A stretch of DNA of 64,000 bases, from positions 248,001-312,000 of the forward strand of contig OZ255824.1 in assembly GCA_965277495.1 (NCBI GenBank), written 5' to 3'. Shown piece by piece: positions 44,984-53,539 of this stretch. The stretch is from CAHJXG01 sp965277495. GTDB lineage: Bacteria > Pseudomonadota > Alphaproteobacteria > Acetobacterales > Acetobacteraceae. The notes beneath the pieces were generated by a model. The model was not told the origin of the DNA. It ran no database searches and saw nothing but the letters and a program-made list of their open reading frames with translations. Numbering within the stretch: position 1 is the first letter of the stretch; each line of letters starts with the position of its first letter. The position numbers and the translations under genes are program-made.

Positions 44984-45383
44984 CGCAGCAGCCGCCGATC
45001 CGGCCGTGCTCGACGCCTCAGCGATACTGGCGCTGCTGTTCGAGGAACCCGGCGCGGAGACCGTTCGCGCCCATCTCAGGACCGGCGTCATCGGCGCTGC
45101 CAACTTGGCCGAGGTCCTCGCGAAACTCTGCGACCACGGACTGCCTATTCAGGAAGCAGCCCGCGCGGTCGCCATCCTCGGATTGGACGTAGCGCCGATG
45201 ACCGGCAAGCAGGCACAAAGCTCAGCGGCAATGCGAGTATCGACGCGAGCAGCCGGGCTGTCGCTCGGCGACCGCGCCTGCCTGGCCCTTGCCAGCGAAC
45301 TCAATGCGCGCGCGCTGACGGCCGACCGCGGCTGGGCCAAGATCGCCGAAGCAGTCGGCGTTGCCGTCGAGGTTATCCGATGA
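44976..45383 (+). CDS. PIN-domain ribonuclease toxin (VapC-like)
   Basis: This 135-residue PIN domain shows the conserved acids in order: Asp in 'AVLDASAILALLFEEPG', Glu in 'NLAEVLAKL', Asp in 'LSLGDRACLALA' and Asp in 'ALTADRGW'. Such toxins cleave tRNA or rRNA when released from the antitoxin. Overlap with the AbrB-type gene supports a VapBC pair. All active-site residues are intact, so it appears functional. Confidence 0.9.
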   Translation: MSSAAAADPAVLDASAILALLFEEPGAETVRAHLRTGVIGAANLAEVLAKLCDHGLPIQEAARAVAILGLDVAPMTGKQAQSSAAMRVSTRAAGLSLGDRACLALASELNARALTADRGWAKIAEAVGVAVEVIR

Positions 45384-45438
45384 GAAGCAGCGGCCCCCGC
45401 TGATTGGCAACACGCCGTCCGGCGTCTAGAGCGTAACC

Positions 45439-46242
45439 ATGCCGCTGCGCCCGCTGACCCTCGCCATCGCCCTCATGCTCCACCCGCTCACCGCGGCGCT
45501 CGCGCAACCGGCCCCGCGCATCGTCAACGGCCCCGGTGGCGGCTGCATCGCCGGGGCGGTCGAACTGCCCCCCGACGGCCCCGGCTACCAAACCATCCGC
45601 GCCAGCCAGAGCTGGTTCTGGGGCCATCCGGACACCATCGCGGCGTTGCGGACCCTAGGCGTCCGTGCGCAGGCGGCGGGTCTGCCGACGCTGTACATGA
45701 ACGACATCTCGCGTCCGCATGGCGGCCCCATGCCCGGCATCCACGCCAGCCACCAGATCGGCCTCGACGCGGATGTCTGGCTCGACGTGCAGCCGAAACC
45801 GGGGCTGAGCCTCGCCGCCAGGGACAAGGTCGAGGTCGCAAGCCTGGTGACGCCCGATGGCCGCGGCGTCGACCCGGCGCGATGGAGCACAGCGCACGTC
45901 ACCCTGCTGCGCCTGGCGGCCGACCTGCCGGGGGTGGACCGCGTTCTGGTCAATCCCGCTATAAAACAGCAGCTTTGCCAGACGCCCATGGCGGACCGCA
46001 GTTGGCTGCGGCTGGTGCGTCCGTGGTATGGGCACACGGCGCATATGCACATCCATTTCCATTGCCCGGCCAACCAGCCGGAGTGCCGCGACCAGCCGCC
46101 CCCGCCACCCGGCGACGGCTGCGACGCGAGCCTCGCTTGGTGGTTCGACCAGCTCGACGCGCCGCCGCAGCCCGCGGCCCCTCCCCGTCCGGCGTTGCCG
46201 CTGCCGTCCGCATGCACCGCGATCCTAGCCGGCCAGCCTTGA
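45439..46242 (+). CDS. mepA: Penicillin-insensitive murein endopeptidase (MepA-like)
   Basis: This 267-residue periplasmic LAS metallopeptidase has a signal peptide 'LTLAIALMLHPLTAALAQ'. Its zinc motifs are 'HASHQIGLDADVWL' (HxxGxxxD) and 'HTAHMHIHFHC' (HxH). MepA cleaves D-Ala-meso-DAP crosslinks. The C-terminus is Pro-rich with cysteines ('CPANQPECRD', 'GDGCDAS', 'PSACTAI'), as in the family. Its TGA overlaps a TTG that is the native start of the downstream MFS gene (TTGA at 46239-46242). Confidence 0.93.
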   Translation: MPLRPLTLAIALMLHPLTAALAQPAPRIVNGPGGGCIAGAVELPPDGPGYQTIRASQSWFWGHPDTIAALRTLGVRAQAAGLPTLYMNDISRPHGGPMPGIHASHQIGLDADVWLDVQPKPGLSLAARDKVEVASLVTPDGRGVDPARWSTAHVTLLRLAADLPGVDRVLVNPAIKQQLCQTPMADRSWLRLVRPWYGHTAHMHIHFHCPANQPECRDQPPPPPGDGCDASLAWWFDQLDAPPQPAAPPRPALPLPSACTAILAGQP

Positions 46243-46270
46243 CCCAATTCCGCGTGGACCCGGTTTTGGC

Positions 46271-46412
46271 GCGTGTCCGCGTGGCCTCGTTTTGACGCGT
46301 GTCCGCGTGGCCTCGTTTTGACGCGTGTCCGCGTGGCCTCGTTTTGACGCGTGTCCGCGTGGCCTCGTTTTGACGCGTGTCCGCGTGGCCTCGTTTTGAC
46401 GCGTGTCCGCGT
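46271..46412 (+). repeat. 26-bp tandem repeat, five full copies plus a partial sixth
   Basis: The unit GCGTGTCCGCGTGGCCTCG + TTTTGAC starts at 46271, 46297, 46323, 46349 and 46375, all identical; a truncated copy (GCGTGTCCGCGT) is at 46401-46412. The five units equal 130 bp, a +1 shift. Each unit contains TTGA, a TTG overlapping a TGA. The array interrupts the N-terminal codons of the MFS gene. Confidence 0.97.
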
Positions 46413-47574
46413 CGGGGTCGCCGCTGCCGGGCTGTGCACCTTCATCAACCTGTATCCGACCCAGGCGCTGCTGCCGACCCTGGCGGAGCAGTTCGGCGCC
46501 AGCCTGCCGCGCACCGGCCTCACCGTCACCGCGCCCTTGATCGCCGTCGCCCTCATGGCGCCGTTCGTCGGCGGCATCTCGGACGCGCTCGGACGCCGGC
46601 GGCTGATCGTGGGCGCCGCTTGCCTGCTGGTGGCGCCCACGCTGTTTGCCGCATGGGCGCCGGGGCTCGATTGGCTGATCCTGTGCCGGTTCCTGCAGGG
46701 GCTGCTGCTGCCGTTCATCTTCGCCGTCACCGTCGCCTACATCGCCGAGGAGTGCCCCGGCCCCGCGGCGGTGCGCGTCACCGGCGTCTATGCAATCGGC
46801 ACGATCGTCGGCGGCTTCGGCGGACGGTTTGTCGCAGGCTGGGCGACCGAACTCGCCAACTGGCGCGCCGCTTTCGTAATCCTGGCGTTGCTGACCGGGC
46901 TTTGCGCCGGACTGATCGCCTGGGCCCTGCCGCCCGAGCAGCGGTTCCGCCCGGTGCGCGGCTGGTCCGGCCAGTTGGCTGGTTTCGCCGACCAATTCGG
47001 CAACCCGCAGGTGATGGCGACCTGCGCCGTCGGCTTCGCGGTGCTGTTCTCGATGGTGGCGACGTTCACCTACGCCAACTTCTACCTCGGCGCGGCGCCG
47101 TTCGGCCTGGGGCCGGCGCAGCTCGGCTCGGTGTTCGTCATCTACCTACTGGGCGTCGTGGCAACGCCGGCAGCGACGGGGCTCGCCCTGCGGTTTGGAC
47201 GCCGGCGCACCGTGCTGCTGGCCGCCGCCGCGGCGTCCGGCGGGCTGTTGCTGACCTTGGCGCCTTCGCTGCCGGCCATCCTGATCGGCCTCGCGTTCGT
47301 GGCAGCCGGCATCTTCACGGAGCAAGTGCTCTCCTTGGGCTACGTCGCCGTCGCGGCCCGGCAGTCACGGTCCACTGCGGTCGGACTCTACGTCACCTGC
47401 TATTACATTGGCGGCAGCCTGGGCGGCGTTCTGCCGGCCAGCATCTGGCGTCACCTCGGCTGGGCCGGCTGCGTGGCGCTGGTGCTCGCCGTGCAAGCCG
47501 CAGCCACGCTGGTCACGCAGACCGTCTGGCCACGCCACGCGGGTTTACCTTCGGCCGCCACGCCCCAACTTTAG
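46351..47574 (+). CDS. MFS transporter (YnfM-like); N-terminus displaced by tandem repeats
   Basis: A 12-helix major-facilitator transporter. Conserved parts begin 'AAAGLCTFINLYPTQALLPTLAEQFG', followed by 'GGISDALGRRRLIVGAA' (the MFS loop 2-3 motif). The given GTG lies inside the repeat array and has no good Shine-Dalgarno. The likely ancestral start is TTG at 46239, reading TQFRVDPVLARVRV; deleting exactly five repeat units fuses that to GVAAAGLCTF in frame. As it stands, that frame stops at 46293-46295. Translation may use a repeat-internal GTG or the TTG at 46396. Substrate unknown; drug or sugar efflux is possible. Confidence 0.75.
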   Translation: MSAWPRFDACPRGLVLTRVRVGVAAAGLCTFINLYPTQALLPTLAEQFGASLPRTGLTVTAPLIAVALMAPFVGGISDALGRRRLIVGAACLLVAPTLFAAWAPGLDWLILCRFLQGLLLPFIFAVTVAYIAEECPGPAAVRVTGVYAIGTIVGGFGGRFVAGWATELANWRAAFVILALLTGLCAGLIAWALPPEQRFRPVRGWSGQLAGFADQFGNPQVMATCAVGFAVLFSMVATFTYANFYLGAAPFGLGPAQLGSVFVIYLLGVVATPAATGLALRFGRRRTVLLAAAAASGGLLLTLAPSLPAILIGLAFVAAGIFTEQVLSLGYVAVAARQSRSTAVGLYVTCYYIGGSLGGVLPASIWRHLGWAGCVALVLAVQAAATLVTQTVWPRHAGLPSAATPQL

Positions 47575-47601
47575 CCCGTAGCAGCAGCGGAACTCGCCAG
47601 C

Positions 47602-49959
47602 ATGAACGTCCACGTCGACCTGTCCCTGGAAAAATTCGCCATCGGCCAGCCGGTCTCCCGCAAGGAGGACCCGACCTTGCTGCGCGGCGAGGGACGCTAT
47701 AGCGACGACCTCAATTTGCCGGGCCAGCTTCACGCGGTGATGGTGCGAAGCCGCTATGCGCACGGCCATCTGCGTGGCGTCGACACGATTGAGGCCCGCG
47801 CCATGCCCGGCGTGCTGGCCGTCTATACCGCGTCCGACCTGCGCGACGGCGGCATCGGCCTGATGCCGGCGTCGAAGGGCAAGAACCACGACGGCTCCGC
47901 TACGCCGCGTCCGCCGCAAACCGCGCTGGCCGAGGCGAAGGTGCGCTACGTCGGCGACCCCGTTGCGGTGGTGGTGGCGGAAACGGCGAAGCAGGCGCGG
48001 GATGCCGCCGAGGCGGTGCTGCTGGACGTCGAGCCCCTCCCGGTCGTAACGGGCGCCCGCGCCGCCGCCGAGCCGGGCGCGCCTTTATTGCACGGCGACG
48101 CGCCGGGGAACCTGGCGATGACCTACCATCATGGCGACAGCACGGCGGTCGCCGCTGCGTTCGCCGCCGCCGCGCATGTCACGCGCCTGCGCATCAGCAA
48201 CAGCCGGATCGTGGTCAGCGCCATGGAGCCGCGATCGGCGCTCGGCGACTATGACGCGGCGACCGGGCGCTACACGCTGCGGGTCGGCTGCCAGGGCGTG
48301 TTCGGCCTGCGCGCCGCGCTGAAGGACGTATTGGGCACGCCGCTCGAGAACATCCGCGTGTTGACCGGCAATGTCGGCGGCTCGTTTGGGATGAAGGCGT
48401 CGGTGTATCCGGAGTATCCCGCCCTGCTGCACGCCGCCCGCGCGCTGGGCCGCCCGGTGAAATGGACGGACGAGCGCTCCGAAAGCTTCCTGTCGGACAG
48501 CCACGGGCGGGACCATGAGGTCGACGCGGCACTTGCGCTGGACGCCGACGGGCGGTTCCTCGCCATACGAGTCGAGGGCTTCGGCAACCTGGGTGCATAT
48601 TTGAGCAACGCGACGACGATACCGCCGACGGTCAACACCATGAAGAACATGGTGGGCGTCTATGCGACGCCGCTGATCGAGGCCTCGGCGCGCTGCGTGT
48701 TCACCAACACGACGCCGGTCGGCCCGTATCGCGGCGCCGGGCGGCCCGAGGGCAATTACTACATGGAGCGCCTGGTGGACGCCGCCGCAGCCGAGATGGG
48801 CATCGACAGGATCGAGCTGCGCCGCCGCAACCACATCCAGCCCGGCCAGATGCCGTACAACGCGCCGTCCGGCATGGCCTACGACAGCGGCGACTTCCCG
48901 GCGGTCTTGAATAAGGCGCTGGCGATGGCGGACTGGGACGGCTTTGCGGCGCGCCGTAATGAGAGCCGCCGCCGGGGCAAGCTGCGCGGGCGCGGCGTCG
49001 GGCAATACCTGGAAGTGACCGCGCCGCCGCAGCAGGAGATGGGCGGCATCCGCTTCGAAGCGGACGGCACGGTGACGATCATCACGGGGACGCTGGACTA
49101 TGGCCAGGGCCACGCGACGCCGTTCGCCCAGGTGCTGTGCGATCGCCTCGGCATCCCGTTCGAGCGGGTGCGGCTGCTGCAAGGCGACAGCGACGAGCTG
49201 ATCGCCGGCGGCGGCACCGGCGGGTCCAAGAGCATGATGGCGAGCGGCGCCGCGATCGTGGAGGCCAGCGCGCTGTGCATCGAGCAGGGCCGCAAGATCG
49301 CCGCGCATGCCCTGGAGGCAGCGGCGGATGACATCGAGTTCGAACGCGGACGGTTTATGATCGCCGGGACCGACCGCGGCATCGGCATCATGGAATTGGC
49401 TGGGCAACTGCGCGCCGGCATGGCGCTGCCGCCAGATCTGCCGCAAACGCTGGACGTGCGGCATATCCACGAGCAGGCGCCGTCGGCCTTTCCGAACGGC
49501 TGCCACGTCGCCGAGGTCGAGGTCGATCCGGAGACGGGGATCACCGAAGTGGTGCGCTACAACATGGTCAACGACTTCGGCGTGCTGATCAACCCGATGC
49601 TGGTCGAGGGCCAGGCGCATGGCGGCATCGTGCAGGGCATCGGCCAGGCGCTGATGGAGGCGACGGCGTATGACGAAGACGGCCAGCTCATGACCGGCTC
49701 GTTCATGGACTACGCCTTGCCGCACGCCAGCGACGCGCCGGAGTTCGCGTTCCAGAGCCACCCGGTCCCGGCCCGGACCAACGTGCTGGGCGCAAAGGGC
49801 TGCGGCGAGGCCGGGTGCGCGGGCGCACTGCCGGCGGTGATGAACGCGCTGGTGGACGCCTTGGCGGAGGTTGGCGTGCGGCATATCGACATGCCGGCGA
49901 CGCCGCAGCGGGTTTGGGCGGCGATCCGGGCGGGCGAGGGCGCATTGCGGGCGGCCTAG
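47602..49959 (+). CDS. Orphan molybdenum hydroxylase large subunit
   Basis: This 785-residue xanthine-dehydrogenase-family protein parallels the 32713-35094 subunit: 'AIGQPVSRKEDPTLLRGEGRYSDD', 'NVGGSFGMKASVYPEYPALL', 'GPYRGAGRPEGNYYMERLVD', 'GTLDYGQGHATPFAQVLC' and catalytic Glu in 'GAKGCGEAGCAGALPAVMNA'. The loop is again form-II (YRGAGRPE). No FeS or FAD subunit lies nearby, so it must share those of another enzyme (perhaps the 31910-35664 cluster) or use a distant set. A weak AGCAGCGGAA stretch precedes the ATG. Confidence 0.93.
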   Translation: MNVHVDLSLEKFAIGQPVSRKEDPTLLRGEGRYSDDLNLPGQLHAVMVRSRYAHGHLRGVDTIEARAMPGVLAVYTASDLRDGGIGLMPASKGKNHDGSATPRPPQTALAEAKVRYVGDPVAVVVAETAKQARDAAEAVLLDVEPLPVVTGARAAAEPGAPLLHGDAPGNLAMTYHHGDSTAVAAAFAAAAHVTRLRISNSRIVVSAMEPRSALGDYDAATGRYTLRVGCQGVFGLRAALKDVLGTPLENIRVLTGNVGGSFGMKASVYPEYPALLHAARALGRPVKWTDERSESFLSDSHGRDHEVDAALALDADGRFLAIRVEGFGNLGAYLSNATTIPPTVNTMKNMVGVYATPLIEASARCVFTNTTPVGPYRGAGRPEGNYYMERLVDAAAAEMGIDRIELRRRNHIQPGQMPYNAPSGMAYDSGDFPAVLNKALAMADWDGFAARRNESRRRGKLRGRGVGQYLEVTAPPQQEMGGIRFEADGTVTIITGTLDYGQGHATPFAQVLCDRLGIPFERVRLLQGDSDELIAGGGTGGSKSMMASGAAIVEASALCIEQGRKIAAHALEAAADDIEFERGRFMIAGTDRGIGIMELAGQLRAGMALPPDLPQTLDVRHIHEQAPSAFPNGCHVAEVEVDPETGITEVVRYNMVNDFGVLINPMLVEGQAHGGIVQGIGQALMEATAYDEDGQLMTGSFMDYALPHASDAPEFAFQSHPVPARTNVLGAKGCGEAGCAGALPAVMNALVDALAEVGVRHIDMPATPQRVWAAIRAGEGALRAA

Positions 49960-49983
49960 CCGCGGCTCATGGCTGGCTGACCG

Positions 49984-51573
49984 ATGCCCCCCGTCGCCCG
50001 GTTCGAACTCATCCTGCTGCTGCTGGCCGTCGCCATCGGCCTGGAACTGGCGGCGCGGCGCCTGCGGATGCCACCGGCGGCGGCGCTGATCCTGGGCGGC
50101 ATCGCGCTGGCGCTGATCCCGCGCATGCCGGATATCGAGCTCGACCCCGATCTGGCGCTGGTGCTGTTCCTGCCGCCGTTGCTGATGGGCAGCGCGTTCC
50201 TCACCTCCTGGCGGGACTTCCGCGACAACCTGCGCATCATCCTCCAGCTCGCCATCGGCGCGGTGGCGTTCACGACGGCGGTCGTCGGCGTCGTCGCGCA
50301 TTGGGTCATGCCGTCGCTGCCCTGGGCGGCGTGCTTCGCGTTGGGCGCCATCATCTCGCCGCCGGACGCGGTGGCGGCGAAGGCGGTGCTGGCCCGGGTG
50401 GCACTGCCGCGCCGGGTCGTCGTCCTGCTGGAGGGCGAGAGCTTGGTGAACGACGCCACCGGGCTCGTGCTCTACCGCTTTGCGGTCGTGGCGGCGCTCA
50501 CCGGCACGTTCGACGCCGGCCAGGCGGCGCTGTCGTTTGGCGTGCTGGCGGCTGGCGGCGTGGCGGCCGGCGCGGCATTCGGCTTTGCGGCGATGTTCCT
50601 GTTGGCCCGGCTGAGCGAGCCGCGGCTGGAGATCATCGGCAGCCTGCTCACCGCCTGGGCCTCGTATATCGGTGCGGAGGCCATCCACGTGTCCGGCGTG
50701 CTGGCCACCGTGGCATGCGGCCTCGTGATGGGCTGGCGGCAGCATGCCGCATTGACGGCTGCGACCCGGATGCAGGCGCAGGCGGTATGGGAGGCCGTCG
50801 AGTTCGTGCTGGAATCACTGGTCTTCATCCTGATTGGCCTCTCGCTCCGTGGCGTGCTGTCGCGGTTGGCCGAAGGCGGCGACAGCATCGCCGGGCTGCT
50901 GCCGGCGGCGCTCGCCATCGCAGCCGCGACGGTGCTCAGCCGGTTCGCGTGGATGATCCCGGCGACCTACCTGCCGCGCCTGCTTTTCCCGTCCTTCCGG
51001 CGGCGCAGTCCCGGCCCGCCCCTGGCCGTGCCGGTCATCATGAGCTGGGCCGGCATGCGCGGCGTCGTGAGCCTAGCCGCCGCACTGGCGCTTCCCGGCC
51101 AGTTCCCCGGACGCGACTTCATCCTGGCGACCACATTCCTCGTGATTCTCGTCACCGTGCTGATCCAAGGCGCGACTCTGGAGCCGCTGGTGAATGCGCT
51201 GCGCCTGAGCAAGTACAAGCTGGAACAGCCGGCCACGCTGTCCGAGGCCGCGGCGCGGGCGCGGATGACACAGGCGCAGCTCGCCGCGATCCAGCGGCAC
51301 TCGTTGGCCGCCGACGGCAGCTACCGGCATCCGCGCCTGGTCGAGCAATACGGCTATCGCGCGCAAGCCGCCGCCCGGTTCAGCGAGGCAGGCAGCACCT
51401 TGATTGGCCAGAAGAATGCCCACTTCGACGCGGTGCTAATGGCGGTGGCGGCCGGACGGGACGAGGCGCTGCGCTTGTATCGGGTGGGCGAAATCCACGA
51501 CTCCGTCCTGCATACGCTGGAACGCGAGCTCGACCTACAGGAGGTCGAGGCCCTGCGGCACCAAACCGATTGA
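49984..51573 (+). CDS. CPA1-family Na+/H+ antiporter
   Basis: A 529-residue protein with about 12 transmembrane helices followed by a ~120-residue cytoplasmic tail. CPA1 landmarks: 'LVLFLPPLLMGSAFLTSWRDF', 'ALGAIISPPDAVAAKAVL' (PPDAVA) and 'LLEGESLVNDATGLVLYRFA' (the ND ion-binding pair), with 'MSWAGMRGVVSLAAALALP' later. It exchanges cytoplasmic Na+ (or K+) for protons. The start is 24 bp after the orphan hydroxylase stop, so co-transcription is possible but functionally unrelated. Confidence 0.92.
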   Translation: MPPVARFELILLLLAVAIGLELAARRLRMPPAAALILGGIALALIPRMPDIELDPDLALVLFLPPLLMGSAFLTSWRDFRDNLRIILQLAIGAVAFTTAVVGVVAHWVMPSLPWAACFALGAIISPPDAVAAKAVLARVALPRRVVVLLEGESLVNDATGLVLYRFAVVAALTGTFDAGQAALSFGVLAAGGVAAGAAFGFAAMFLLARLSEPRLEIIGSLLTAWASYIGAEAIHVSGVLATVACGLVMGWRQHAALTAATRMQAQAVWEAVEFVLESLVFILIGLSLRGVLSRLAEGGDSIAGLLPAALAIAAATVLSRFAWMIPATYLPRLLFPSFRRRSPGPPLAVPVIMSWAGMRGVVSLAAALALPGQFPGRDFILATTFLVILVTVLIQGATLEPLVNALRLSKYKLEQPATLSEAAARARMTQAQLAAIQRHSLAADGSYRHPRLVEQYGYRAQAAARFSEAGSTLIGQKNAHFDAVLMAVAAGRDEALRLYRVGEIHDSVLHTLERELDLQEVEALRHQTD

Positions 51574-51588
51574 GTTCCTAAGTCCCTG

Positions 51589-52212
51589 CTAAGTCATCGG
51601 CATCGCGACGTGCTGCTGATAGGCCGGGCGGCTCAGCAGGCGGTCGTACCAGGCCCGCAGATGCGGCTGCGGCGGCCGGGTGATGTCGAACGAGAACCAG
51701 CGGTGGACATGCACCCCGAGCGCAACGTCCGCGAGGGTGAAAACCGGCCCGGCGACATACGGCACTGCCGACAGGATGCCGTCGAGCAAGCCCCACACCC
51801 GGTTCAGCTCGGCGGTTGCGGCGGTGATGGCGGCCATGTCCCGCCGCTCCGGCGAAGTGCGCACCAGGCCCTGGAACACGACCCCTTGCGGCCGGTTGAG
51901 CGTGGTCTGCTGCCAGTCCATCCAGCGGTCGATGCTGGCGCGCGCATGCAGGTCGTCCGGCCACATCGCGTTGCCCGGCGCATTGGCGGCGCACAAATAG
52001 CGCACGACGGCATTGCTCTCCCACAGCACGAAATCGCCCTCGACCAGCGTGGGGACAACGCCGTTCGGGTTCATCGCCCGGTACTCCGGCGTATCGCTGC
52101 CGCCGAACGGGCCGCCCACGTCGGTGCGCTCATACGGCAGGCCGAGCTCCTCCATGACCCAAACGGCCTTCATCACGTTGCTCGAATTCGCCCGTCCCAG
52201 CAGCTTACGCAT
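51589..52212 (-). CDS. Glutathione S-transferase family protein
   Basis: This 207-residue GST has a thioredoxin-like N-domain with 'RANSSNVMKAVWVMEELGLPYE' (catalytic Ser/Asn region), cis-Pro 'NGVVPTLVEGDFVLWESNAVVRYL' (glutathione-binding WESNAI motif) and a helical C-domain with 'FTLADVALG' (the N-capping box Asp). It probably detoxifies electrophiles or acts in ring-cleavage chemistry. The ATG at 52212 gives the family-typical N-terminus. It converges on the antiporter gene 16 bp away. Confidence 0.93.
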   Translation of the reverse strand: MRKLLGRANSSNVMKAVWVMEELGLPYERTDVGGPFGGSDTPEYRAMNPNGVVPTLVEGDFVLWESNAVVRYLCAANAPGNAMWPDDLHARASIDRWMDWQQTTLNRPQGVVFQGLVRTSPERRDMAAITAATAELNRVWGLLDGILSAVPYVAGPVFTLADVALGVHVHRWFSFDITRPPQPHLRAWYDRLLSRPAYQQHVAMPMT

Positions 52213-52294
52213 AGCCGTTCCTCCCCGGTTGCCTGCCGCACGGTATGGCGCGCGCGCGATTGCTCCAAGCGGCAATGCGGGCCATATCGCAGGC

Positions 52295-52807
52295 ATGGCC
52301 CGATCCAACATGGCTATACCGAGCGTCCGGGGCGCGGCCTGGATCACGATCCTGGCCTCCGCCGCGGCGCTCGGGGGCGCGCTGGCGTCCGAGCGCTGGC
52401 TTGGCCTGGTGCCCTGCGCGCTGTGCCTGTGGGAGCGCTGGCCCTATCGGGTGGCGATCGCGCTCGGGTTGGCGGCGTTGGCACTGCCGCGCCGGGCCGC
52501 GCGCTGGGCCTTGGCGGCGGCGGTGCTCGCGGTGCTGGCGGGCGCGGCGCTGGCGGCAACGCATGTCGGCGTCGAACAGGGCTGGTGGCCGAGCCCGTTG
52601 CCGGAGTGCGCCGCCCCGTCGCTCGGCAGCGGCAGCATCGCCGAGCGCCTGGCGCACATGCCGGCCACTGTCAGCAAGCCATGCGACGAGCCGACCTTTC
52701 TGGTGCCGGGCCTGCCGGTCTCGATGGCGGCGATGAACCTGGCGCTCGCCCTGGCGCTGGCCGTATTCCTCGCTATGTCAATCCGGAAGCAACGAGGCGC
52801 ACCATGA
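52295..52807 (+). CDS. dsbB: Disulfide bond formation protein DsbB
   Basis: This is a 170-residue inner-membrane protein with four helices. The first active pair is in 'LVPCALCLWERWPYR' (CxxC). The second pair, on the other periplasmic loop, is Cys in 'PLPECAAPSLG' and 'VSKPCDEPTF'. DsbB reoxidises DsbA and reduces ubiquinone. It overlaps the coq7 gene by four bases (ATGA), a link between a quinone-reducing enzyme and quinone synthesis. No dsbA is in the window. Confidence 0.92.
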   Translation: MARSNMAIPSVRGAAWITILASAAALGGALASERWLGLVPCALCLWERWPYRVAIALGLAALALPRRAARWALAAAVLAVLAGAALAATHVGVEQGWWPSPLPECAAPSLGSGSIAERLAHMPATVSKPCDEPTFLVPGLPVSMAAMNLALALALAVFLAMSIRKQRGAP

Positions 52808-53364
52808 GCGACACTGCCACTGAGACCCGGGCGCCATTGCCCGGCGACCCTACCCTGCGCCAGACGGTGGAGCGCATCATCCGCGTCGACCACGCCGGCG
52901 AGTACGGCGCTGCCCGCATCTATGAAGGGCAGCTCGCCATCATGGGCCGCGGCCCCAAGGGCGACCTGATCCGCCATATGAAGCAACAGGAGCAGCACCA
53001 TCTCGACACCTTCTCCGGCCTGATCGGCACGCGCCGGGTGCGTCCGACGGCGCTGCTGCCGCTTTGGCACCTGGCCGGCTATGCGCTGGGGGCCATGACG
53101 GCGGCGATGGGCGACCGCGCTGCCATGGCCTGCACGGTGGCGGTCGAGGAGGCGATCGACGAGCACTACGGCGCGCAGGCCGCCGCGCTCGGCGACGAGG
53201 AGGCCCCGCTCCGCACGACGATCGAGCGGTTCCGGGCCGAGGAGCAGGAGCACCGCGACATCGGCCTGGAGCACGAGGCCGAGCAGGCCCCGGCTTACCG
53301 CCTGATGTCCGCCGTGATCAAGGCAGGCTGCAAGGCGGCGATCAAGGTGAGCGAGCGGGTGTAG
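52804..53364 (+). CDS. coq7: Demethoxyubiquinone hydroxylase (COQ7/CAT5 family)
   Basis: This 186-residue diiron monooxygenase hydroxylates 2-octaprenyl-3-methyl-6-methoxybenzoquinone (or the longer-tail equivalent) in ubiquinone synthesis. Diiron ligands occur in 'VDHAGEYGAARIYEGQ', 'KQQEQHHLDTF', 'VEEAIDEHYGAQ' and 'RAEEQEHRDIGL' (two ExxH motifs). COQ7 replaces UbiF in most alphaproteobacteria, supporting the lineage call. Its ATG lies in the last codons of dsbB. Confidence 0.96.
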   Translation: MSDTATETRAPLPGDPTLRQTVERIIRVDHAGEYGAARIYEGQLAIMGRGPKGDLIRHMKQQEQHHLDTFSGLIGTRRVRPTALLPLWHLAGYALGAMTAAMGDRAAMACTVAVEEAIDEHYGAQAAALGDEEAPLRTTIERFRAEEQEHRDIGLEHEAEQAPAYRLMSAVIKAGCKAAIKVSERV

Positions 53365-53539
53365 CGGCCTAAGCAGCGCCCCGCCAAACATGGCCACAAC
53401 GTCGCGAACGTCTGGTACAGGGCAGTCGGCCGTCATCCATTGACGGATCGGCTGCACGCGGGGAGTGTCTGGGCGCAGACATAAAGGACGCGCCTTGCCC
53501 ACCAAACCGATGTACCGCCTTTCCGGCCTGACCTGAGGC
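53365..53539. other. Intergenic between coq7 and the YeiH-like gene
   Basis: This 175-bp gap holds no convincing ORF. A small hairpin GTCTG-GGCG-CAGAC is at 53467-53480, and a lone TTGACG at 53440 lacks a good -10. It probably contains the promoter of the YeiH-like gene. Confidence 0.3.

Noticed and set aside
46271..46412. Possible CRISPR array because of regularly spaced repeats
   Set aside because: The 26-bp units are head-to-tail with no spacers, and no cas genes are nearby; it is a simple tandem repeat.
46377..47702. Long plus-strand frame over the MFS gene starting from the next repeat unit
   Set aside because: It is Arg/Pro-rich without recognisable domains and overlaps the MFS frame, which has clear transporter helices; a high-GC shadow.
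48085..50745. 886-codon minus-strand open frame
   Set aside because: It lies antisense to the orphan molybdenum hydroxylase and antiporter genes, is His/Arg/Gln-rich and has no domain; open only because of GC-skewed third positions.
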